Source: Candidatus Shapirobacteria bacterium (GTDB taxonomy: Bacteria > Patescibacteriota > Microgenomatia > 0-14-0-10-38-17). From it: DNA of 48,061 nucleotides. The stretch spans positions 1-48,061 of the forward strand of contig JAGPNC010000006.1 in NCBI GenBank assembly GCA_018052565.1, in the 5' to 3' direction. Positions 40,936 to 48,061 of the stretch are shown piece by piece. A program made the position numbers and the translations under genes. Numbering within the stretch: position 1 is the first letter of the stretch; every line of letters begins with the position of its first letter. Under the pieces are notes generated by a model, which searched no databases, had not been told where the DNA came from, and saw nothing but the letters and a program-made list of their open reading frames with translations.

Positions 40936-42252
40936 ATGAAAGCCACTTTAGACTCTATCGTTTCTCTTTGTAAAAGGCGAGGATTTGTTTTCCCCGGCTC
41001 ATCTATTTATGGTGGATTGGCTAACTCTTGGGATTATGGCCCTTATGGAACCGCTTTGAAAAAAAATATTAAGGATCTTTGGTGGCAAACATTTGTCGAA
41101 AAACGCTCCAATATTTATGGCCTGGACGGCTCAATTATTCTTTCCCCAAAAGTCTGGGAAGCCTCGGGGCACCTCTCCCGCTTTACCGATCCCGTGCGCG
41201 AATGCACAGGCTGCCACAAGCGTTTTCGGACCGATAAAATCGGGGAAGAAACCAAAAAATGCCCAGAATGCGGCCAACCCTTGGGCCCAAAAACCCTCTT
41301 TAACCCGATGTTTAAAACTTATATTGGCGTCAAAGAAGACAAGGCCTCAGTTGCCTATCTTCGGCCGGAGACAGCCCAGGCTATTTTTATTAATTTTAAA
41401 AACATTATTGATTCCTGCCATCCCCGCCTCCCCTTCGGCATCGCCCAGATGGGGAAGTCTTTCCGTAACGAAATTACCGCCGGCAATTTTATTTTTCGGA
41501 CCCTCGAGTTTGAGCAAATGGAAATTGAATACTTTATCCGGCCCGAGGAATGGGAAAAAACTTTTAACTTTTGGCTTGAAGAAATGCTTGCCTTTGCCCA
41601 AAAGGCAGGCATTAAAAAAAACCATCTAAAAATCCGCGAGCATAAAAAGGAAGAGCTTTCTCATTATTCCAAGAAAACGGTCGATATTGAGTATCTTTTC
41701 CCTTTTGGCCAAAGCGAACTTTATGGGCTAGCTTACCGCACCGATTATGACCTTAAAAACCACTCGGAAAAAAGCGGCATTGATCTTTCTTATCAGGATC
41801 CCCAAAGTAGCGAAAAATTCTTTCCCCATGTGGTAGAGCCCTCCTTCGGTTTAGAACGAACTATTTTAGCTCTTCTTTTAGATTGCTACCGCGAGGAGGA
41901 GGTGCGGGGAGAGAAAAGAACTGTCTTGCGGCTTTCGCCCTTAATTGCGCCGGTTAAGGTGGCGGTTTTCCCTCTTCTGGCTAATAGAGAGGATTTAGTT
42001 AAAGAAGCCAAAAGAGTCTTTGGCGATTTAGCCACCTCTTTCGCGAGCGAATTTGACGATATTGGCAATATAGGCAAGCGCTACCGGCGGCAGGATGAGA
42101 TTGGCACTCCCTGGTGTGTCACTATTGACTTTGAAACGCTTAAGGATAATACTGTAACGGTGCGTGACCGCGACACAATGAAACAAGAGCGAGTAAAAAT
42201 TAGTTTCCTAAATAATTATTTTTCGCAAAAACTAAAAAATGAAAAAGCTTAA
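40936..42252 (+). CDS. glyQS: Glycyl-tRNA synthetase (alpha2 type)
   Basis: Class II synthetase charging tRNA-Gly. LCKRRGFVFPGSSIYGGLAN, WDYGPYG, a four-Cys zinc site (ECTGCHKRF ... KCPECGQP, about residues 87-113), FNPMFKTYIG, LRPETAQAIF (motif 2 region), GKSFRNEITAGNF and the C-terminal anticodon-binding part (VAVFPLLAN..., DDIGNIGKRYRRQDEIGTP, then WCVTID) are all present. 438 residues from ATG 40936 is normal. A TTG at 40921 would add NFEF read from the repeat and is not needed. The next gene overlaps by 14 bases. Confidence 0.93.
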   Translation: MKATLDSIVSLCKRRGFVFPGSSIYGGLANSWDYGPYGTALKKNIKDLWWQTFVEKRSNIYGLDGSIILSPKVWEASGHLSRFTDPVRECTGCHKRFRTDKIGEETKKCPECGQPLGPKTLFNPMFKTYIGVKEDKASVAYLRPETAQAIFINFKNIIDSCHPRLPFGIAQMGKSFRNEITAGNFIFRTLEFEQMEIEYFIRPEEWEKTFNFWLEEMLAFAQKAGIKKNHLKIREHKKEELSHYSKKTVDIEYLFPFGQSELYGLAYRTDYDLKNHSEKSGIDLSYQDPQSSEKFFPHVVEPSFGLERTILALLLDCYREEEVRGEKRTVLRLSPLIAPVKVAVFPLLANREDLVKEAKRVFGDLATSFASEFDDIGNIGKRYRRQDEIGTPWCVTIDFETLKDNTVTVRDRDTMKQERVKISFLNNYFSQKLKNEKA

Positions 42253-42982
42253 AAAGCTTACTAAAAAACAAAAAATTATTATTGGTGTTGTCTTGGTTAT
42301 TCTGGCTGGTGGCCTTATTATTTTTTTACAAAAGGGGGGAGAGAAGGGGAGTTCACCTACCATTTCCCCCACACCGCAAGTTAACCGCATTATCCCGCTT
42401 ACGATTGGGGAAATGCCCCACCTTGTTCTTACCCCTAAGGAAAATAACCATTATTTGGTTCTTAAACTAAAAAGAGTGAAGAATGCCGATGGGGTAGAAT
42501 TTGAACTTATTTATGAGCTGGAAGATCAAATTAGCCGGGGGATCTCGGGTAAAATTGACCTGATGGGCGAAGAGGCGGAAAAAGAGCTAATGTTGGGTAC
42601 CTGTTCTAGCGGCACCTGCCGTTTCGACGAAGGGGTAACGGGCGGGGAAATTATTCTTAATCTCCTCCAGGGAAATCAAATCCGTTCCTTAAACGCCAAA
42701 TTTGTTATTTTCGAAAAAGAAAGCACTTCTCCTGATGAAAAAATTACCGTCGAGGCAACCAAGGAGGGAAACTTTCTCCTCCTGGAAGGTGGCGGTTTGC
42801 CGCAAGACCTTGAAGAGGGGAAAGAAATTCTCGGCGGCCCCTACACTTTAACCAGCGAAAACCAAAAGAGCCTTTTTGCCATCACGATAACAGAGGGAAA
42901 CTTAATTTATTGGGACAAAGATCAATGGGTAGAAGCAGAAGTAGAAGTGGCCCCGCTAGGAACTTATCTCTTAGTAAAGTAA
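42239..42982 (+). CDS. Membrane-anchored secreted protein of unknown function
   Basis: 247 residues: a Lys-rich start (KKLKKLTKKQK), one helix (about 13-31), a Ser/Thr/Pro linker (SSPTISPTPQ), and a beta-rich outside domain of about 200 residues with one close Cys pair (LGTCSSGTCRFD) that could form a disulfide. Strand-like stretches such as YLVLKLKRVKNADGVEFELI suggest a cohesin/carbohydrate-binding style beta sandwich, but I recognise no family. It overlaps glyQS by 14 bases, so it is translated from the same message, perhaps only by position. Convergent with the tRNA gene to its right. Confidence 0.65.
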   Translation: MKKLKKLTKKQKIIIGVVLVILAGGLIIFLQKGGEKGSSPTISPTPQVNRIIPLTIGEMPHLVLTPKENNHYLVLKLKRVKNADGVEFELIYELEDQISRGISGKIDLMGEEAEKELMLGTCSSGTCRFDEGVTGGEIILNLLQGNQIRSLNAKFVIFEKESTSPDEKITVEATKEGNFLLLEGGGLPQDLEEGKEILGGPYTLTSENQKSLFAITITEGNLIYWDKDQWVEAEVEVAPLGTYLLVK

Positions 42983-43040
42983 ACTTTGGGCGAAACTGCG
43001 TTTTCTTAATCAACAAAAGTTAAGGCTAAAAGAGTATAGA

Positions 43041-43150
43041 TTTAAAAGTTAAAATTGCAAGTAAAAATTCAAAAGTAAAGCAAAAAAACTTTTAGCTTTT
43101 AAATTTTCCGCCAATTGGCGGATTGAATTTTAACTTTTGACTTTTGAATT
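43041..43150. repeat. AT-rich hairpin repeat with nested palindrome
   Basis: TTTAAAAGTTAAAATTGCAA and AATTCAAAAGTAAAGC on the left, TTTTAACTTTTGACTTTTGA on the right, and a perfect 16-base palindrome TCCGCCAATTGGCGGA at 43107-43122 inside the right arm. It lies just beyond the 3' end of the tRNA. Confidence 0.8.
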
Positions 43151-43154
43151 AAAA

Positions 43155-43230
43155 TGGTGCTCGCGCTTGGATTTGAACCAAGGACCTTTCGGATGTGAAC
43201 CGAACGCTCTGCCAACTGAGCTACGCGAGC
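43155..43230 (-). tRNA. tRNA-Val (anticodon CAC), CCA encoded
   Basis: Complete cloverleaf on the minus strand: acceptor GCTCGCG/CGCGAGC, D stem GCTC/GAGC with loop AGTTGGCA, anticodon stem TTCGG/CCGAA with loop TTCACAT (anticodon CAC, at 43195-43197), variable loop AGGTC, T stem CTTGG/CCAAG with loop TTCAAAT, discriminator A, and encoded CCA (43155-43157). 76 nt with CCA. Val identity follows from the anticodon and A73. Confidence 0.95.
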
Positions 43231-43655
43231 CTGCTGTTTTTAGGAAACTATCTCCATTTTACCATAATTTTGCCTCCTCCCCCAGTATCACCATACTCAC
43301 CATAAAGTTATCTTCTGGCAGAATAGGCGTTTTATTAAATTAACACATAGTAATTCGCGCAGAGTATAAAAAATATAATCTCGCCAGAGGAGTTATCTTG
43401 CTTTTAAAATGATATATAGTATTTCAAAAAAATCAAAAAAACGGATTTCTTGTCAATGAAAATACTGTATAGCTGCTGGGGCATAATTGATCATCCTAAC
43501 GAAAGTCAGAATCTTCCCTTATTGACAAGATGGATTCTGAATTCCTGCGTTACCATGGCGCAGGGATAGGTTAAGTTGAAGATGGTGTTGGATTAAATTT
43601 ACAAAGAATTGGGAATCATGTTCCCGCCATAAAATAAAAGAGCAAGGCCAAAAGA
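43231..43655. other. Spacer between tRNA-Val and the transposase remnant
   Basis: No gene seen. It holds two AT-rich stretches (TATAAAAAATATAATC near 43366, GATATATAGTATTTC near 43411), then a CATCCTAACGAAAGTCAGAATC-type hairpin with GCGTTACCATGGCGCAGG (43489-43568), and a GGTGTTGGATTAAATTTACA word (43585-43604) like the one at 4238. These are the same repeat families as elsewhere. Confidence 0.5.
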
Positions 43656-44192
43656 TTGAGGGCTAAACACTCCCCCAAGCCTCAAGACTATGGTCATATC
43701 CTCTCCGATACGGTCGAAGAGGTTATTGATGGGGTAAAGCGTTACTTTATGAGTGCTGTTGACGCCAAGTTTAAGTTTGCCTTAACCCTGGAATACAAGA
43801 ACATTACCGCCACCAACATGAAGGATTTCTACCTTAGATTTAAGAAGGTTTATCCCACCACCATCAGGATTTGGCAGTCAGATAATGGTTTAGAAAACTT
43901 AGGGGTGTTTGACCAAGAGCTTAAGAAGGAAGGCATTCCCCACCTTTTCATCTATCCCCACTGCCCTAAGATTGATACCTTTATCGAGAGATACAACCGG
44001 ACTTTGGAGGAAGAATGTCTTGATTACCACCTTGATGAGCTTATGGACATCAGACAAGGTAACCAGGTTTTGGCTGACTGGAATGTCTATTACAATACCA
44101 AGAGGAGGCACCATTCCCTGGGGCTTTTAAGCCCCATGCAGTACTTTATCGAAAAGGGAGGAATGTCGCATAAGTACTTGACTTATACATAG
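43656..44192 (+). pseudogene. Integrase-core (rve) transposase, N-terminus missing
   Basis: 178 codons from a TTG at 43656. The DDE core is present: VDAKFKFALTLEYKN (first Asp), WQSDNGLENLG (second Asp), and FIERYNRTLEEECLDYHLDE (Glu), followed by NVYYNTKRRHHSLGLLSPMQ, the usual end of IS3/IS481-type enzymes. The N-terminal helix-turn-helix part of about 100-150 residues is absent, and the sequence just upstream is repeat DNA, so the gene is truncated. The core looks intact in its catalytic residues. It may be a remnant or a second frame of a two-frame element whose first frame was lost. Confidence 0.75.
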
Positions 44193-44292
44193 AATTGCAT
44201 TTTAACCACTATTATGATATACTCGCGCAAATCAGAGAATCAATTCGTTTTAGGAAAAGAACCTTAAACCTTTTCTAGGCAATGCCCTATAT

Positions 44293-44298
44293 TATAAT
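44293..44298 (+). promoter_or_regulatory. -10 box TATAAT, leaderless spacing, before the HEAT-repeat gene
   Basis: In CCTATATTATAATATAATATATATG the TATAAT ends 9 bases before the ATG at 44308, so the mRNA would start within a few bases of the start codon. Several overlapping TATAAT-like words are present; no clear -35. Confidence 0.4.
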
Positions 44299-44307
44299 AT
44301 AATATAT

Positions 44308-46332
44308 ATGTTTTTTAAAGAGCGGCCACACGAAATTCATCTTCTTCCCCAAAAAGCAGAAGAACAAATAACTAAGATATTAGTACAAGCGGAAATCTTC
44401 TATAAACAATGTCTTGGAGATAAAAATGCGAGAGTCAGAGAGGCCACAGTCCTACTCTTAGGCGCCTTAGCCGAAAAGAATCCAAGAAGAGCTCTTCCTT
44501 TCTACATGCGAGGCCTTGAAAATGAGGAGTGGAGAGTCAGAGAGGCCACAGCCCGATCTCTAGACGCCTTAGCCGAAAAGGATCCAATAATAGCTCTTCC
44601 TTTCTACAGGCGAGGCCTTAGAGATAAGAGGGTAGATGTCAGACGAGCCACAGCCCTATCCCTAGGCACCTTAGCCGAAAAGAATCCGGAAAGAGCCCTT
44701 GCTCTCTGTGAAAAAGGCCTTAGAGATGAAGATTGGGTTGTCAGACGAGCCACAGCCCTATCCCTAGGCGCCTTAGCCGAAAAGGATCCAATAACAGCTC
44801 TTCCTTTCTACAGGCGAGGCCTTAGAGATGAGAGGGTAGATGTCAGAATAACCACAGCCCAATCCTTAGGCGCCTTAGCCGAAAAGGATCCGGAAAGAGC
44901 CTTTGCTCTCTATGAAAAAGGCCTTAGAGATGAAGATTGGGTTGTCAGACGAGCCACAACCCTATCACTAGGCGCCTTAGCCGAAAAGGATCCGGAAAGA
45001 GCCTTTGCTCTCTATATAAAAGGCCTTGGAGATGAGAATGCAGATGTCAGACGAGCCACAGCCCAATCCTTAGGTGCCTTAGCCCGGGCGAACGCAGAGA
45101 TAGCTCTTCCTCTCTACAGGCAAGGCCTTGAAGACGAAAGGGGATGGGTCAGAGAGGCCACAGCCCAATCCTTAGGTGCCCTAGCCCAGGCGAACGCAGA
45201 GATAGCTCTTCCTCTCTGTGAAAAAGGCCTTAGAGACGAAGAGGAATGGGTCAGACGAGCCACAGCCCGATCCTTAGGCGCCTTAGCCGAAAAGGATCCG
45301 GAAAGAGCCTTTGCTCTCTATATAAAAGGCCTTGGAGATGAGAATGCAGATGTCAGAATAGCCACAACCTTATCACTAGACGCCTTAGCCGAAAAGGATC
45401 CGGAAAGAGCTTCTGCTCTCTATATAAAAGGCCTTGGAGATGAGAATGCAGATGTCAGAATAGCCACAATCCAATCCTTAGGCGCCTTAGCCCGGGCGAA
45501 CGCAGAGATAGCTCTTCCTCTCTACAGGCGAGGCCTTGAAGATGAGGAGTGGAAAGTCAGAGAGGCCACAGCCCGATCCCTAGGCGCCTTAGCCCGGGCG
45601 AACGCAGAGATAGCTCTTCCTCTCTACAGGCGAGGCCTTGAAGACAAGGATGGGAGAGTCAGAGGGGCCACAGCCCGATCCCTAGGCGCCCTAGCCCAAG
45701 CTAACGCAGAGATAGCCCTTCCTCTCTACAGGCAAGGCCTTGAAAACAAAGATTGGGACGTCAGAATGGTCACAGCCCTATCACTAGGCGCCTTAGCCAA
45801 AGAGGATCCGGAAATAGCCCTTCCTTTCTATATAAAAGGGCTTGAAGATGAGAAGGTAGGTGTCAGAATAACCACAGCCCAATCATTAGGCGCCTTAGCC
45901 GAAAAGGATCCGGAAAGAGCCTTTGCTCTCTATGAAAAAGGCCTTAGAGATGATAATGTAGATGTCAGAATAGCCACAACCCTATCACTAGGCGCCTTAG
46001 CCGAAAAGGATCCGGAAAGAGCCTTTGCTCTCTATGAAAAAGGCCTTAGAGATGGTAGTGTAGATGTCAGAACAACCACGGCCCGATCCTTAGGCGCCTT
46101 AGCCCTGGCGAACGCAGAGATGGCTCTTCCTCTCTACAGACAAGGCCTTGAAGACAAAGATTGGGGTGTCAGACGAGCCACAGCCCGATCCTTAGACGCT
46201 TTAGCCGAAAAGAATCCGGAAAGAGCTCTTGCTCTCTATGAAAAAGGCCTTAGAGATGATAATGCAGATGTCAGAATAGCCACAATCCAATCCCTAGCTT
46301 ATTGTTTTAAACGACCTTCTAAAAAAAATTAA
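44308..46332 (+). CDS. HEAT-like repeat protein, 18 exact 34-residue repeats
   Basis: 674 residues. After a 42-residue helical cap the protein is an uninterrupted array of 34-residue units from residue 43 to 654, with a partial unit (655-674). Consensus: helix A VR.ATA.SLGALAEKDP, helix B ERAFALYEKGLRDE. The VR..A..SLG.LA pattern is HEAT-like, while the 34-residue period is unusual for HEAT. Two module types alternate irregularly: AEKDPE (units 1-6, 9, 10, 14-16, 18) and ARANAE/AQANAE/ALANAE (7, 8, 11-13, 17). DNA identity between units is high (102-bp period), so the array grew recently. Expected to form a solenoid for protein binding. Its frame stays coding-like past the stop, so it may be a truncated larger protein. 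No signal or membrane segment. Confidence 0.8.
   Translation: MFFKERPHEIHLLPQKAEEQITKILVQAEIFYKQCLGDKNARVREATVLLLGALAEKNPRRALPFYMRGLENEEWRVREATARSLDALAEKDPIIALPFYRRGLRDKRVDVRRATALSLGTLAEKNPERALALCEKGLRDEDWVVRRATALSLGALAEKDPITALPFYRRGLRDERVDVRITTAQSLGALAEKDPERAFALYEKGLRDEDWVVRRATTLSLGALAEKDPERAFALYIKGLGDENADVRRATAQSLGALARANAEIALPLYRQGLEDERGWVREATAQSLGALAQANAEIALPLCEKGLRDEEEWVRRATARSLGALAEKDPERAFALYIKGLGDENADVRIATTLSLDALAEKDPERASALYIKGLGDENADVRIATIQSLGALARANAEIALPLYRRGLEDEEWKVREATARSLGALARANAEIALPLYRRGLEDKDGRVRGATARSLGALAQANAEIALPLYRQGLENKDWDVRMVTALSLGALAKEDPEIALPFYIKGLEDEKVGVRITTAQSLGALAEKDPERAFALYEKGLRDDNVDVRIATTLSLGALAEKDPERAFALYEKGLRDGSVDVRTTTARSLGALALANAEMALPLYRQGLEDKDWGVRRATARSLDALAEKNPERALALYEKGLRDDNADVRIATIQSLAYCFKRPSKKN
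44434..46269 (+). repeat. 102-bp tandem repeat array (18 units)
   Basis: Each unit contains GTCAG(A/G)...GCCACAGCCC(T/G)ATC, GGCGCCTTAGCC and either AAAAGGATCCGGAAAGAGCC or a CGGGCGAACGCAGAGATAGC block, then CTCTCTA. There is no insertion or deletion between units. Confidence 0.9.
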
Positions 46333-47463
46333 TACTGTTTAATCGATAATTATCAACTAAAAGATGATTTAATCTACCCTTATGTTTTGCTTGCCCATAT
46401 CTTTGAACACGAAGAAGATCACGCTTAATTGATTAAGGTTTATCTTCTTGGTACCGCTTTATTAAATCCTATGTCTGCCTCAAGATTAAAAACGAAGCGA
46501 AAGAATCCAGAAAATAGTAAAATGCCGAAGATTTCTTTAGATAATAAGAGAAAAACATTGCCCGTCTTCAAATAATTGACCCCAATCTTTCCGCTCAACT
46601 TTTAAGGAATCTTCTGGCGCGCGCCTTATCCTTTACGGAAAACTATCTTCAGGTTATTGAACCTTTCTGAATACATCCAGAGCCTATCCGGGCCGTTAAA
46701 GGATATCTCCAATTAAACAAAAAACGATAATTGCAACTTTTCTGATCTTTTGGAAATCGCCGCTACTTACCTCCCTTTAGGCGATTTTTAGCTTTTTCAA
46801 AATCTTCTTCAGAAAAATCTCGATAAAAACTTACCAAAATTAAAGACGCTTCTCGGCAAAGCCCTCCTAAAAAAAATTAGCGGAAAGTATTCAGATTCAA
46901 ACCGAAGTCACGACAAGATCTTCCCTAGTGGAAGATTAAACGCATTTCTATTCTCATTGTTAACCGGGAATTTTTAAAAAAGGCATTCTCTAAAAATCAG
47001 GAAATGTGCGATCATTTTTTCCGAGCCGTTTTTGAGAACTGTTTTTTAGATTTTATTACTGATCTCAATTAAAAAGATAAAATTAACAAAGGAATAACAA
47101 AACATAATCAAGAACCAACTCAACCCTTTGAGCAAAAAGGCATTTATTGGGGGGGGGCTGGCTCCATTATGGGAAAATGGTAATGATAGAAATAGGGGTA
47201 GCCGGTGAAATGGATCGGGAAGCTATCTTCCATCAATTTGAGAAACGCCCCAAAGTGTGGCAACCTGATATTAACGAGCATGAACCTCGATTAAAGACTT
47301 CTTTAGCCAAAAATCTTATTTAAATCGATCAAGATAAAAGAAGACTTGATCCTCCTAAAATTGATCTTAATGATCCCCGTTGGCCGGAAAAGCTCTTAAT
47401 AACCTATAATAGAAGCTTCAGGCATTTTTCAAATTGAAGAACCAAACCATATTCTTCATCCCA
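46333..47463 (+). pseudogene. Broken coding region following the HEAT-repeat gene
   Basis: Coding-like plus-strand pieces lie in several frames separated by stops and shifts. In the HEAT frame after its TAA: YCLIDNYQLKDDLIYPYVLL then AHIFEHEEDHA, stop at 46426. Others: WYRFIKSYVCLKIKNEAKES (about 46450-46510), LLQKNLDKNLPKLKTLLGKA (about 46803-46862), WKIKRISILIVNREFLKKAF to DFITDLN (46932-47070), KDKINKGITKHNQ to PFEQKGIYWGG (47074-47156), and MVMIEIGVAGEMDREAIFHQ to SLAKNLI (47177-47320), then IDQDKRRLDPPKIDLNDPRW. No family is recognised. It reads as one or two decayed genes. Confidence 0.6.
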
Positions 47464-47482
47464 AAATACAGGAATCTTTTAG

Positions 47483-48046
47483 TCATTCGGTTGAAGCCAT
47501 TGGTATCCTGACGGCCCAACAGCAGAAAAAGCAAACTAATAAAAAGAAATTCTTTATAAAATTTTTGGTTCGGGGGTATTGTGTCAACACATTGTCTCCA
47601 CTCCAAGGGTCTAATTCCACCGCCGCCTCATCTAATATAATCGGGCGAGCAAAACGTATTTTATCATCAGCCTCTGGTAGTTTTCTCTTTAGATATGGGT
47701 AGGGTGTTTGATAGTCTAGGGCTGAATACTCCCGAATATTGTTGTCGTAGTAAAGATAGCTCAAGGCTTCCTCCAAAAGGTCATCTTCGCTTTTGATCTT
47801 CAAGATTCTGGAAATGAAAAACTCTCCATCATCAGCCCGGGGAGATCTTTTTAAATAAGCATTCTCTTCCGGATGAACCTTGTAATTCTGGATCAACCTA
47901 AAACCAAGACCGGCAATCAGTCTTCTTAATTCTTTTACCTTAAGCCACGATTTACCGCCGAACTCTTCTCCATTATCAGCGTAAAGATAATCTGGTAAGT
48001 TACTCCGTGGGATCTTAACCAGGAGATTACCCAAAGATACCAGCGA
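47483..48046 (-). pseudogene. rve transposase remnant, 5' truncated and catalytically altered
   Basis: The frame opens after TAA/TAG near the right edge (first possible start TTG 48034). YADNGEEFGGKSWLKVKELR holds the second catalytic Asp; KVHPEENAYLKRSPRADDGE corresponds to the E-containing block, usually EENAHLERSHRTDDEE in this group, so the catalytic Glu is replaced by Lys. LSYLYYDNNIREYSALDYQT follows. The C-terminal end (about the last 35 residues, KNFFLLVCFFCCWAVRIP) is out of character and joins foreign DNA. It is a different subfamily from the remnant at 43656. The N-terminal half is lost by stops just inside the window. Confidence 0.75.
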
Positions 48047-48061
48047 AGACTATTAGCCCAT

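Noticed and set aside
41093-41629. 178-codon plus-strand ORF inside glyQS
   Set aside because: Alternative frame of glycyl-tRNA synthetase, whose motifs run without a break through the region.
43137-43343. 68-codon plus-strand ORF (WCSRLDLNQGPFGCEPNALP)
   Set aside because: It is the antisense translation of the tRNA-Val gene, a well-known false ORF.
43155-43655. Integration of the accessory island into tRNA-Val
   Set aside because: The island lies on the 5' side of the tRNA and I see no duplicated tRNA 3' end nearby; integrases normally use the 3' part.
44434-46269. CRISPR-like regular repeat array
   Set aside because: The period is 102 bp with no unique spacers and the array is one open reading frame of HEAT-like units.
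47183-47323. Stand-alone small gene (46 residues, MIEIGVAGEMDREAIF)
   Set aside because: The frame continues coding-like both upstream (GWLHYGKMV) and after its stop (IDQDKRRLDPPK), so it is a piece of a broken gene.
46333-47463. Recoded genetic code explaining the stops in the broken region
   Set aside because: The interrupting codons include TAA and TAG with frame changes too, and TGA, TAA and TAG all end clear genes elsewhere in the window; decay is simpler.

Overview
The window looks like a chromosomal piece of a Candidate Phyla Radiation (Patescibacteria) bacterium, possibly of the Microgenomates type. This is inferred from family content (DUF5674, DUF4012, a short RecO, bacterial GlyQS), from small densely packed genes, and from intergenic hairpin repeats. 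TGA is used as an ordinary stop (several ATGA start/stop overlaps), so the UGA-recoding lineages are unlikely.

Layout. 1-112: 3' end of an IS1595-like transposase. 186-4967: YvcK/CofD-like protein, GalE, a Wzx-type flippase, a DUF5674 protein and a small partner. 5133-16694: start of a large surface-polysaccharide locus with a GT2 enzyme, a UDP-ManNAc-type dehydrogenase, a polyprenyl-phosphate glycosyltransferase, a WecB-like epimerase, two methyltransferases, a further GT2, two GT39-like membrane glycosyltransferases and an LPG-synthase/AglD-like membrane protein. The part from 8761 to about 14840 is visibly richer in A+T and free of the interspersed repeats, which suggests acquisition by transfer. 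16666-20045: a minus-strand block of membrane proteins, a NYN-domain protein and a DUF192 protein. 20482-38277: more polysaccharide genes, with five GT4, three GT2, an acetyltransferase, a Wzy/WaaL-like ligase, a GT39, a mannose-1-P guanylyltransferase and the initiating sugar-1-P transferase. 38274-42982: DUF4012 protein, RecO, glycyl-tRNA synthetase and a membrane-anchored unknown. 43155-43230: tRNA-Val(CAC). 43656-48034: a decaying accessory island with two rve-type transposase remnants flanking a perfectly regular 34-residue HEAT-like repeat protein and about 1.1 kb of broken coding sequence.

How the genes work together. The WecB-like and WecC-like enzymes could supply UDP-ManNAc(A), GalE UDP-Gal(NAc) and ManC GDP-mannose. 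The PF02397 transferase would load the first sugar on undecaprenyl phosphate, the GT2/GT4 enzymes extend it, the flippase exports it, and the Wzy/WaaL-like and GT39 proteins polymerise or transfer sugars outside. This assignment is inferred from families.

The most unusual signals are: (1) three GT2 genes that carry the locus's own intergenic palindromic repeats in frame inside the catalytic domain (18, 82 and 96 residues at the same site), on an almost identical N-terminal cassette joined to different C-terminal halves; (2) AT-rich hairpin repeats between nearly every pair of glycosyltransferase genes, some with a nested GC-rich hairpin and some supplying terminal codons; (3) a strong promoter whose predicted transcript is stopped after about 37 nt by a perfect terminator, overlapping a divergent promoter; (4) an indel-free array of 18 x 34 residues whose reading frame continues coding-like past its stop; (5) a G9 tract exactly where two frames of a broken gene join.
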